Positions 35,147-42,835 of a stretch of 64,000 bases of DNA are shown here, piece after piece. The DNA comes from Vibrio owensii CAIM 1854 = LMG 25443 (GTDB lineage Bacteria; Pseudomonadota; Gammaproteobacteria; Enterobacterales; Vibrionaceae), in the NCBI RefSeq assembly GCF_000817815.1, contig NZ_JPRD01000053.1, positions 1 to 64,000 of the forward strand, written 5' to 3'. The number at the start of each line of letters is the position of its first letter. The first letter of the stretch is position 1. Under the pieces are notes generated by a model, which saw nothing but the letters and a program-made list of their open reading frames with translations, searched no databases and was not told where the DNA came from. A program made the translations under genes and the position numbers.

Positions 35147-35568
35147 TTCGCTGATTACCGAGCTGCTCGGCTTATTGATATAAGTGCTTTTTTCAAGCGT
35201 CGCTTTTGTGAGGAGAAAATCAAAAGCTCATACTTGAAAAGCACAGCATAAAAGCTGGCAAATTATGCATGGATTAGCGCAAAACGGCAAGGGGGCTCAC
35301 TCTAAGGTTTGAGAATGGGCATTCTTGTTTTTGAGAGCAATGAAACTCTGGCATCATTCCTTTATAATGTTACAAAGCGTAACGTAAAACTTATATCGAA
35401 TGTCGATTCGCTACTTACTTTTGATATTGACTAGTTGGTGTTACTTAGTGGAGTTATCCTTCATTACTCCACTAAGCTCTAGTTAAAATCACTAATACCG
35501 CCTGCAAATGAATTGTCTTTTCAATGAGACGCATTCTTTAGAACTTGGTAAAATTCCATAGGAAACTA
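35147..35568. other. Divergent regulatory region between the polymer locus and the gfc-like operon
   Basis: No gene is seen. It must hold the promoter for the JUMPstart transcript, but no convincing -35/-10 pair could be fixed for that strand. It contains an 11-bp inverted repeat at 35444-35476 and a small one (agaatg/cattct) at 35312-35325. Confidence 0.6.
35444..35476. promoter_or_regulatory. Perfect 11-bp inverted repeat, possible operator or leader hairpin
   Basis: CTTAGTGGAGT (35444-35454) and ACTCCACTAAG (35466-35476) are exact inverted copies around 11 nt. No T-run follows on either side. Centre-to-centre spacing of 22 bp (two helical turns) would suit a dimeric regulator; this is inference. 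Confidence 0.5.
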
Positions 35569-35598
35569 TTTACATGCTGATTGTTTTTTAACTAAAAT
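35569..35598 (+). promoter_or_regulatory. Candidate sigma-70 promoter of the gfc-like operon
   Basis: TTTACA (35569-35574) and TAAAAT (35593-35598) are separated by 18 nt. They lie about 67 nt upstream of the first gene start. Found by eye; unproven. Confidence 0.4.
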
Positions 35599-35664
35599 GA
35601 CAGATGGTATGTTCTAAACAGACCAAACATCGATGTTTTAAAATCTGAAATACAAGGATTAATA

Positions 35665-35883
35665 ATGAAGAACACAGCTCTAGCTATTCTTATGGCTCTA
35701 AGCGCATCAACTGCATTCGCAGCTGAAGAAGCAGGATCTGCTGGTGCAGCATCTGCATCTGCAACTGGTACAACTGCAGTAGCAGTAGGTGCAGCAGCAG
35801 CAGTAACTGTAGTAGCAGTTGCAGCGTCAGACAGCGACTCGTCAACAACTACTACTGGTTCTGCGACTACTTCAGCGAAGTAA
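35665..35883 (+). CDS. GfcA/YjbE-like small secreted Ala/Ser/Thr-rich protein
   Basis: This 72-residue protein has a clear signal peptide MKNTALAILMALSASTAFA. The mature part is low-complexity: Ala, Gly and Val-rich, then a Ser/Thr/Asp tail (SDSDSSTTTTGSATTS). This layout is that of GfcA and YjbE, the small first proteins of gfc/yjb operons, whose role is unknown. Position before three gfcB/C/D-type genes supports the call. AAGGAT precedes the ATG. A strong hairpin follows the stop, as expected if this gene is expressed more than the rest of the operon. Confidence 0.72.
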   Translation: MKNTALAILMALSASTAFAAEEAGSAGAASASATGTTAVAVGAAAAVTVVAVAASDSDSSTTTTGSATTSAK

Positions 35884-35906
35884 TTTTTGTTTAAGTCGAA
35901 CTAGAT

Positions 35907-35938
35907 AAATCGCCCTGAACTGTTTCAGGGCGATTTTA
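35907..35938 (+). terminator. Terminator/attenuator after the gfcA-like gene
   Basis: Arms aaatcgccctgaa (35907-35919) and ttcagggcgattt (35924-35936) pair perfectly and run into T's. The next gene starts only 17 nt later, so partial read-through is likely. Confidence 0.85.
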
Positions 35939-35954
35939 TTTGTACGAGGGAAAA

Positions 35955-36629
35955 ATGAATACCTTTCTATCGCAGAAATGGATGCGCTTACTTGTTGTTT
36001 TACCTGTATTAAACCTCACTTTTGGGTGTACTCAGAAATTCAATGATGTCTCGGCGACCGTTCAAGAAGCTTATGGTAACTACATCGATGTTGAGTTGAC
36101 ACCAAAAGAAATTGAAGCCGTTCCTTATGCCAGCGCTTATCTAAAAATCGGCAGCCAAAAGCAAGTCTTCGTTGTTCTCGCCTTTGCTGAATCAAACCCA
36201 CTAACGGGTCAAACTCAACTCAAATGGGTCAGTGCCGATAAAGCGATGGTGGTAACAGAGAATGGCCATATTGTTAAAACCATTGGATTGCAAACCACTA
36301 ACCTAGCCGGTGTCTACGGTGACGTGCCTGCTTACTCAAAATCATCTGTTCAATATGCGCTATCTTACGATTGGTCTGAGCAATACCGTTACGGCTTTCA
36401 AGCTCATGTAGAGCGATCACGTCAAGGCAAAGAGACGGTAACCACCCCTATTTCATCGACAGAAACTGACGTTTATACTGAGCTCGTCACTTTTCCAAGC
36501 TTAGAAGAAAGCGTAGAGAACACCTATTGGGTAGACAGTGATGGGCAAGTGGTGAAAACACGTCAGCACTTGGGACCAAACATGGTGCCAGTTGAATTGA
36601 CAATTTTGAAAGGGTACAGCAAATCATGA
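35955..36629 (+). CDS. YjbF/GfcB-family lipoprotein (WbfD-like)
   Basis: This protein has 224 residues. The signal sequence LLVVLPVLNLTFGCTQKF holds a Cys after LTFG, a slightly irregular lipobox, consistent with an outer-membrane lipoprotein. The mature part fits the group 4 capsule lipoprotein family (YjbF/GfcB), including ASAYLKIGSQKQVFVVLAF near residue 65. The ATG at 35955 follows GAGGGAAAA; an in-frame ATG five codons earlier lies within the terminator zone. It overlaps the next start by 4 nt. The family is needed for capsule surface assembly. Confidence 0.85.
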   Translation: MNTFLSQKWMRLLVVLPVLNLTFGCTQKFNDVSATVQEAYGNYIDVELTPKEIEAVPYASAYLKIGSQKQVFVVLAFAESNPLTGQTQLKWVSADKAMVVTENGHIVKTIGLQTTNLAGVYGDVPAYSKSSVQYALSYDWSEQYRYGFQAHVERSRQGKETVTTPISSTETDVYTELVTFPSLEESVENTYWVDSDGQVVKTRQHLGPNMVPVELTILKGYSKS

Positions 36630-37381
36630 GTAAGCGACTGCTCTCTTTACTAAGCTTGGCAGGTGCTGTAAGTATTACCACACTGCCTACGATGGCCAAG
36701 AACCACAGTTTACCGCCATTACAAGTTGAATTAGTGGGTACTGGAAAAGCCTTACAATTTGAACAGCCAACTCGTTTAGACCACATCCTAAAACTCGCAC
36801 AAGAGCAGAACGTTGTCTTGCAATATCCTCTTGCGATTAGTTTGTTTGATGATTCAGAACAGGCACAGCAAGAAAGTCTGACGTTAAAAAACGCCGTGTT
36901 GAACCAAATGATTCAATACAACCTTATTGGCCATCCATTTTACAAATTTATTCAGCAAAGTCAGTTTGCGCCTCGCGTTCTTTCCGCCGTCGATGTTGAT
37001 CAAATTCGCTTAGATAAATTTGATAACCCACTTTTAAAAGGACAGTTTGCCTTAAGTGCACCTAAGCGAGCAGAAAAAGTATTGTATGTGGGCAATGTGG
37101 ACAAGGTTTATGCCATCAAACATCTAGCTGGTATCCCCCTACATGAACAAATCGATAGCCTAAAAAGCAGTGAGGTTGGTGAACTGGCTCAGCCACCTAT
37201 TCTAATCTACCCAAATGGTGAAGTGGTTACACCTCATCATGGAAGTTGGTTGACCAAACAATATTATTTACCGCCCCTGACCATGGTCTACATCCCATTT
37301 GACGATTTTGAACAATCACCAATGGATCAAGACATCGTCAAACTGCTGTCACAGCGTAAACCAGCCCCATCGAAGAGTTAA
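36626..37381 (+). CDS. GfcC/YjbG-family capsule assembly protein (WbfC-like)
   Basis: This 251-residue periplasmic protein has a signal peptide ending near TMAKNHS (residues 1-24). The mature region has VELVGTGKALQFEQPTRLDH, the start of the GfcC beta-grasp domains. The C-terminal part has YIPFDDF. GfcC proteins contain SLBB-like ubiquitin folds and are thought to interact with the outer-membrane exporter. It is coupled to the lipoprotein gene by ATGA overlap and is followed after 2 nt by the YjbH-like gene. Confidence 0.82.
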   Translation: MSKRLLSLLSLAGAVSITTLPTMAKNHSLPPLQVELVGTGKALQFEQPTRLDHILKLAQEQNVVLQYPLAISLFDDSEQAQQESLTLKNAVLNQMIQYNLIGHPFYKFIQQSQFAPRVLSAVDVDQIRLDKFDNPLLKGQFALSAPKRAEKVLYVGNVDKVYAIKHLAGIPLHEQIDSLKSSEVGELAQPPILIYPNGEVVTPHHGSWLTKQYYLPPLTMVYIPFDDFEQSPMDQDIVKLLSQRKPAPSKS

Positions 37382-37383
37382 AT

Positions 37384-39582
37384 ATGAACCTGATAAGAAC
37401 CAGTTTATCGCTTTCTTTAATGGGTCCAGCGTTGGTTTGGGCTCAAGATATGCCTTTTGAGGCACCGCCATTACAACCTTCACAGATGGATTTTGGTGGT
37501 GTGGGCTTAATGCAAATGCCAACCGGCCGTATGGCACCTGAGGGCGAGTTCAACTTTGCTATTAACAATAGCAATGAGTACACGTTTTACAATGTGACTC
37601 TACAAGTGATGCCATGGTTAGAGACTACAATTCGCTACACTACTGCAAAAGATGTTCTTTACAGCGAAGACCCTAATTTTTCTGGTGACAATGAATACAC
37701 CGATAAAGGTATCGATTTTAAAGTTCGCTTATTAGAAGAGTCTGAGTACTTACCAGAGCTGTCTGTTGGTATTCGTGACTTTGCGGGTACTGGCCTGTTT
37801 GATGGTGAGTTTGTTGCTGCAACAAAACGTTACTCTAACCCTAACCTTGGTACCTTTGATTTTACCTTAGGTATGGGCTGGGGTTACCTTGGAACGCGTG
37901 ACAATATCAGTAACCCCGCTTGTAAGTTGTCAGACAGTTTCTGTGAGCGACCTTCCGACTTTAAAGGCAATGGCGGTAGCGTAGATTTTGAGCGTTGGTT
38001 TAAAGGACCGGCAGCTCTATTTGGTGGTGTGGAATATCAAACACTACATGCACCACTGCGCTTCAAGCTTGAATACGACAGTAATGACTACAGCGAAGAT
38101 TTTCCTGTGGTACGCGGTGGCATAGACATGACGCCCCACACCCCTTGGAACTTTGGTATACTTTATCGTTTAGGCCACATGGCGGATCTGCGTTTGAGTT
38201 ATGAACGTGGCGACACGTTGGTTGCTGGTGTGAGTCTTTATACTAACTTCAATGAAATGCCGTCTTTCTGGCGTGATACACCAACACCAGAAGTTGAAGA
38301 AAAGCAACCAGAGCAACTGTCTGATGTAGATTGGGAACGTGTTACTGAGGAGCTGGATAAGATTGCTGGCTACCAAAATACCCAGCTCTATGTTGAAGAC
38401 AATACCGTTTCGGTTGTTGGCGAGCAGAAAAAGTATCGTGATCGCAAGGAAGCTCATGAAAAAGCAGCGGCAGTCCTTTACAACGAAATGCCAGACAACA
38501 TTGATACCTTTACTATCAATGAACGCAGCCGTGGCTTGCTCGGTGATCAAACGGTTATCTCAAAAGATAAGTACCGTGACTTTGCAGAAGTTAACTACAT
38601 CAACCCGACTATTGAAGATGCGACGTCTACATCAAGCAATAAGCCTCAGGGCAAACCTGCTTACGATGGGTTTGAGCGTTTTGATTGGGGCTTTGCACCA
38701 AAACTGGCTCAAACCTTGGGTAACCCAGAAGACTTCTACTTGTTTAGTGTTGGTTTGAGCGGCAACACTTCTTACTGGCTAACGGACAATCTAGAAATCG
38801 GCGGCTCACTTTACTGGGATTGGTACAATAACTACGACAAGTTTAACTACGTAACACCACCTGATGGCACAAGCGTCCCACGTGTACGTACTATGTTCCG
38901 TGCTTATCAGAATGAACACGCGGTAACTATGTCGAACCTTCAATTGACTTGGTTCCAAGAGTACTCCGATACCATGGACCAGCAATTCTATGCAGGTTAC
39001 CTAGAAAGCATGTTTGCGGGTGTAGGTACCGAATTCTTGTACCGTCCAAAAGGCGCAAACTGGGCGCTTGGTGCTGATGTTAACTTAGTTTCTCAACGTG
39101 ATCCTGAAAGCTACTTTGGTGTTTACGATGAGAAGTGGCAGCATATCCCTGAATACGGCCGCCCATTCCAAGTGGTAGATAAAGGCTTTACTGGCTTTGT
39201 GTCTGGTTACTACTACCCTCAATGGGATTTCCTACAAGATTTGATGATCCAAGTCGATGTGGGCCAGTTCCTAGCGGGTGATGTAGGTACGCAAGTGAAC
39301 GTGTCTAAGCAATTCAAGAGTGGCGTGATTGCAGGTGCTTTCGCCTCATTTACCGACTTATCTGCTGAAGAATTCGGCGAAGGTAGCTTTACGAAAGGTT
39401 TCTACATTTCGATTCCATTTGACATAATGACGGTGAAACCAAGCAACAACCGTGCAAACTTTAGCTGGCAGCCATTGACTCGCGATGGCGGTCAGAAACT
39501 CGGTCGTAAGTACAGCCTAATTGAGCTGACGGATGAGCGTAATCCTTGGTACCAACGCCCAAATACGTCAGACGAAAAATAA
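37384..39582 (+). CDS. YjbH/GfcD-family outer-membrane barrel protein (WbfB-like)
   Basis: This 732-residue protein has a signal peptide MNLIRTSLSLSLMGPALVWA. DFGGVGLMQMPTGRMAPEGE and FAINNSNEYTFYNVTLQVMP mark the YjbH family, large predicted beta-barrel proteins. Barrel strands recur through both halves (for example GIDFKVRLLEE, FTLGMGWGYLGTRD, GAFASFTDLSAEEFG). It is the last gene of the gfc-like operon and ends before a terminator. It likely helps polysaccharide cross or attach to the outer membrane. Its coding strand contains an exact ops 11-mer at 37972-37982. Confidence 0.88.
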   Translation: MNLIRTSLSLSLMGPALVWAQDMPFEAPPLQPSQMDFGGVGLMQMPTGRMAPEGEFNFAINNSNEYTFYNVTLQVMPWLETTIRYTTAKDVLYSEDPNFSGDNEYTDKGIDFKVRLLEESEYLPELSVGIRDFAGTGLFDGEFVAATKRYSNPNLGTFDFTLGMGWGYLGTRDNISNPACKLSDSFCERPSDFKGNGGSVDFERWFKGPAALFGGVEYQTLHAPLRFKLEYDSNDYSEDFPVVRGGIDMTPHTPWNFGILYRLGHMADLRLSYERGDTLVAGVSLYTNFNEMPSFWRDTPTPEVEEKQPEQLSDVDWERVTEELDKIAGYQNTQLYVEDNTVSVVGEQKKYRDRKEAHEKAAAVLYNEMPDNIDTFTINERSRGLLGDQTVISKDKYRDFAEVNYINPTIEDATSTSSNKPQGKPAYDGFERFDWGFAPKLAQTLGNPEDFYLFSVGLSGNTSYWLTDNLEIGGSLYWDWYNNYDKFNYVTPPDGTSVPRVRTMFRAYQNEHAVTMSNLQLTWFQEYSDTMDQQFYAGYLESMFAGVGTEFLYRPKGANWALGADVNLVSQRDPESYFGVYDEKWQHIPEYGRPFQVVDKGFTGFVSGYYYPQWDFLQDLMIQVDVGQFLAGDVGTQVNVSKQFKSGVIAGAFASFTDLSAEEFGEGSFTKGFYISIPFDIMTVKPSNNRANFSWQPLTRDGGQKLGRKYSLIELTDERNPWYQRPNTSDEK
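37972..37982 (+). promoter_or_regulatory. Exact ops 11-mer inside the YjbH-like coding sequence
   Basis: GGCGGTAGCGT on the sense strand is identical to the core of the JUMPstart ops at 35112-35122. It encodes part of Gly-Gly-Ser-Val, so codon usage may explain it. Functional status unknown. Confidence 0.35.
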
Positions 39583-39610
39583 TATAGCTCTGACTAAACT
39601 ATTCAACTAA

Positions 39611-39640
39611 AACAAAGGGAGCTTCGGCTTCCTTTTTGTT
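39611..39640 (+). terminator. Terminator of the gfc-like operon
   Basis: aagggagc and gcttcctt form a stem with one mismatch around TTCG (39615-39634), followed by a T-rich tract. Confidence 0.75.
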
Positions 39641-39733
39641 TAGCTAATGACAAGGACTTACCCTAGTACTAGCACCTAAAGGCTTAACTCTGCTAAACTT
39701 CCTGAGAAAATTTTAATCTATGGTGGAAGTCTT

Positions 39734-40675
39734 ATGATCATCGTAACTGGTGGTGCTGGCATGATCGGCAGCAACATTGTTAAAGCACTGAACGAAGCAG
39801 GTATTAACGATATTCTGGTTGTCGACAACCTAAAAAATGGCAAGAAGTTTAAAAACTTAGTTGATCTTGATATCACAGATTACGTGGATCGTGATGACTT
39901 CCTTACTCAAATCATGGCAGGTGACGACTTCGGTCCTATCGAAGCTATCTTCCATGAGGGTGCTTGTTCTGCGACAACCGAGTGGGACGGCAAATACATG
40001 ATGCTAAACAACTATGAGTACTCGAAAGAGTTGCTTCATTACTGTCTAGATCGTGAAATTCCATTCCTATACGCATCCTCAGCAGCAACATACGGCGAAA
40101 CAGAAACGTTTGTTGAAGAACGTAAATACGAAGGCGCACTTAATGTATACGGTTACTCAAAACAGCAATTTGATAACTATGTGCGTCGCCTATGGCAAGA
40201 TGCCCAAGAGCATGGTGAACAGCTTTCTCAAATCACTGGTTTCCGCTACTTCAATGTGTACGGTCCACGTGAAGATCACAAAGGCAGCATGGCATCGGTA
40301 GCCTTCCACCTAAATAACCAAATCAATGCTGGTGAAAACCCTAAATTATTTGCAGGCAGCGAATCATTCAAACGCGACTTCGTTTACGTTGGTGATGTGT
40401 GCAAAGTAAACCTTTGGTTCCTAGAAAATGGAGTTTCTGGCATCTTCAACTGCGGTACTGGTCGTGCAGAATCTTTTGAAGAAGTAGCAAAAGCAGTGGT
40501 CAAACACCACAACAAGGGTGAAATCCAAACCATTCCGTTCCCTGACCACCTAAAAGGCGCTTACCAAGAATTCACTCAAGCGGACCTAACTAAGCTTCGT
40601 GCAGCTGGTTGTGATGTAGAATTCAAAACGGTAGCTGAGGGTGTTGCTGAATACCTAGCGATTCAAAACCGTTAA
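39734..40675 (+). CDS. hldD: ADP-L-glycero-D-manno-heptose 6-epimerase
   Basis: This enzyme (also RfaD, GmhD) makes the heptose donor for the LPS inner core. The NADP loop TGGAGMIGSNIVKAL is at the N-terminus. EAIFHEGACSATTEWDGKYM and YGYSKQQFDNYVR (catalytic Tyr-x3-Lys, about 139-143) are diagnostic, and FRYFNVYGPREDHKGSMASV follows. Length 313 residues is standard. In V. parahaemolyticus this gene separates the K-antigen and O-antigen/core loci, as it does here. It has its own hairpin terminator downstream. Confidence 0.97.
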   Translation: MIIVTGGAGMIGSNIVKALNEAGINDILVVDNLKNGKKFKNLVDLDITDYVDRDDFLTQIMAGDDFGPIEAIFHEGACSATTEWDGKYMMLNNYEYSKELLHYCLDREIPFLYASSAATYGETETFVEERKYEGALNVYGYSKQQFDNYVRRLWQDAQEHGEQLSQITGFRYFNVYGPREDHKGSMASVAFHLNNQINAGENPKLFAGSESFKRDFVYVGDVCKVNLWFLENGVSGIFNCGTGRAESFEEVAKAVVKHHNKGEIQTIPFPDHLKGAYQEFTQADLTKLRAAGCDVEFKTVAEGVAEYLAIQNR

Positions 40676-40683
40676 TTCCCTTC

Positions 40684-40713
40684 AAAGGTGGTAGTTAACT
40701 CTCTACCACCTTT
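40684..40713 (+). terminator. Hairpin after hldD
   Basis: Arms aaaggtggtag (40684-40694) and ctaccaccttt (40703-40713) pair perfectly around 8 nt. The T-tail is short, so termination may be partial. Confidence 0.65.
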
Positions 40714-40790
40714 ACTCTGATACGATTACTAGTATCATTTCTACAGACCCCCAATCGCCTTTCTTCAAAAATATAGGTACTTAAAACTTC

Positions 40791-41780
40791 ATGACTAATC
40801 AACGTGATGATTTCGATCCTAAAGCTTATAACCCTGAATTTGAGCGCCACTTTTTAGCGCCGAAGTATTGGGGGACATGGATAGGCGTTGCCCTTTCTTT
40901 GCCGCTTGCTTTATTACCTTTAGGGGTTCAGAAATGGCTAGCAAAAGCCATTGCGAAGAAACTGGCTAAATCGCACAAAGGTCCGGCTCACCGAGCTCGT
41001 GTCAACTTTGAGCTGTGCTTCCCAGAGAAATCATTTGAAGAGCGCGAAGCACTGATTGAAAAAACGCTTTATACCGCAGCATTGTTCTTTTTCCGTTTCA
41101 GCTTACTAAGCTTACGCTCATCTAAATGGTTACAGCAGCGTTGCCAAATCCGAGGTTTAGACATCCTACAAAAACACATCGACAATGATGAGAAAGTCAT
41201 TTTGATGGTTCCACACTCATGGGCGATTGATATTCCTGCGGTGTTGCTTGCTTCGATGGGAATGCCCGTCTCTGCAATGGCAAAAAAGCAGAAAAATGAA
41301 GTGGCTGATTGGCTAATGCACGAACAACGTGTGCAATATGGCGGTCGTGTTTATGAGCGCTCTGGTGGTGTTAAGCCGTTTTTGAAATCAGTTCGTGACG
41401 GTTACATTGGCTATTACTTACCCGATCAGGATCATGGTCCTGAACACAGCGTTTTTGTCGATTTCTTTGCGACCAGAAAAGCAACGCTTCCAGGCTTAGG
41501 TAAAATTGCCAAACTATCACGCGCTAAAGTGTTACCTATGTTTGCTTCTATGAACACAGAAGATGGTACGTTTGATATCGAAATCTTACCGGCGTTTGAG
41601 CTAGATAAAGGCGAAGAACAAGACGCTCGCACTTGTAATCAAGCGATCGAGTACTTTGTTGCAAATAAACCAGAACAATACATGTGGGTGCTACAACTTC
41701 TGCACTCTCAAGAAGACGGCAATAACTATTACAACCTATTTAAACCGAGATACAACACTGACTGGCAAATAAGCAAATGA
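40791..41780 (+). CDS. lpxM: Lipid A late acyltransferase (LpxM/MsbB family)
   Basis: This inner-membrane enzyme adds a secondary acyl chain to Kdo2-lipid A. It opens with PEFERHFLAPKYWGTWIGVAL, closely matching E. coli LpxM, and a membrane segment at about 28-48. The HxxxxD acyltransferase motif is VPHSWAIDIPAV (about residue 140). GGVKPFLKSVRDGYIGYYLP and DQDHGPEHSVFVDFFATRKA are hallmark segments. 329 residues. In Vibrio a homologue of this family transfers 3-hydroxylaurate (LpxN), so chain specificity is open. Its stop overlaps the waaF start by 4 nt. Confidence 0.92.
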   Translation: MTNQRDDFDPKAYNPEFERHFLAPKYWGTWIGVALSLPLALLPLGVQKWLAKAIAKKLAKSHKGPAHRARVNFELCFPEKSFEEREALIEKTLYTAALFFFRFSLLSLRSSKWLQQRCQIRGLDILQKHIDNDEKVILMVPHSWAIDIPAVLLASMGMPVSAMAKKQKNEVADWLMHEQRVQYGGRVYERSGGVKPFLKSVRDGYIGYYLPDQDHGPEHSVFVDFFATRKATLPGLGKIAKLSRAKVLPMFASMNTEDGTFDIEILPAFELDKGEEQDARTCNQAIEYFVANKPEQYMWVLQLLHSQEDGNNYYNLFKPRYNTDWQISK

Positions 41781-42835
41781 AAAAAATCTTAATTATTGGC
41801 CCTTCTTGGGTTGGCGATATGGTGATGTCGCAGTCTCTTTATATCGTCTTAAAGCAACTCCATCCAGAAAGCCAAATTGATGTAATTGCACCTGGTTGGT
41901 GCAAACCAATTCTTGAGCGCATGCCAGAAATCCATCAAGCTATTGAAATGCCTATTGGTCATGGTGAATTCAACTTACTCGGTCGTCGCGAAATCGGTAA
42001 ATCATTACGAGAAAAACAGTACGACCACGCATACATCCTGCCGAAGTCTGCAAAATCTGCTCTTATCCCGTGCTTCGCAAACATTCCTCTTCGTACTGGT
42101 TGGAAAGGTGAAATGCGTTACGGTTTACTTAATGACTTGCGACCAAACATGAAGTCTTTTCAGTTCATGGTTGAACGCTATGTGGCATTAGCTTACTCAC
42201 AAGAAGAGATGATCGACTCATCCTCATTGGGTGGTTTAGAAACCCTACCTCGCCCTAGCCTGTTTATTGATAAAAAAGAGCAAGCTGAAGCGATTACTAA
42301 GTTTAACCTCAATCAAGAGGCACCTGTTGTTGGCCTGTGCCCAGGAGCAGAGTTTGGTCCTGCGAAAAAATGGCCTGAAACACATTACGCAGAAGTCGCG
42401 TCAGCAATGGCAAATGCAGGAAAGCAAGTGTGGCTATTTGGTTCTCAAAAAGACCTTGAGACCTGTAACAACATCAAGCAATTAGTACCTCAAGAATACC
42501 AGCACCAGATTCATGTTTTGGCAGGGCAAACGAGCCTGATTGAAGCAGTTGATCTTCTAGCAGCATGCCACACTGTCATCGCGAACGACTCAGGACTTAT
42601 GCACGTGGCAGCTGCCGTTGGTTGTAACGTCGTTGCGGTCTATGGTTCCACATCACCAAAATACACACCACCGCTTGCGGAAAAGGTAGAGATTGTTCAC
42701 ACCGATATTGACTGCCGTCCCTGCTTTAAGCGTGAGTGTGAGTTTAAGCATCTTAAGTGTTTAACTGAGTTATCACCAAAACAGGTGCTAAACAGCATCC
42801 AAAAACTTGAAGCGATAACGGTAAGTTCATGCTAA
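41777..42835 (+). CDS. waaF: ADP-heptose:LPS heptosyltransferase II
   Basis: This GT9 enzyme of 352 residues adds the second heptose of the inner core. It begins ILIIGPSWVGDMVMSQSLYI. FANIPLRTGWKGEMRYGLLN and LCPGAEFGPAKKWPETHYA are typical of WaaF, and NDSGLMHVAAAVGCNVVAVY is the GT9 donor-site motif. It overlaps lpxM by 4 nt and waaA by 7 nt, so the three genes form one coupled unit. Confidence 0.94.
   Translation: MKKILIIGPSWVGDMVMSQSLYIVLKQLHPESQIDVIAPGWCKPILERMPEIHQAIEMPIGHGEFNLLGRREIGKSLREKQYDHAYILPKSAKSALIPCFANIPLRTGWKGEMRYGLLNDLRPNMKSFQFMVERYVALAYSQEEMIDSSSLGGLETLPRPSLFIDKKEQAEAITKFNLNQEAPVVGLCPGAEFGPAKKWPETHYAEVASAMANAGKQVWLFGSQKDLETCNNIKQLVPQEYQHQIHVLAGQTSLIEAVDLLAACHTVIANDSGLMHVAAAVGCNVVAVYGSTSPKYTPPLAEKVEIVHTDIDCRPCFKRECEFKHLKCLTELSPKQVLNSIQKLEAITVSSC

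Noticed and set aside
38170..38758. Frames of 126 and 139 codons within the YjbH-like gene
   Set aside because: They are alternative frames of a gene with a clear signal peptide and barrel pattern.
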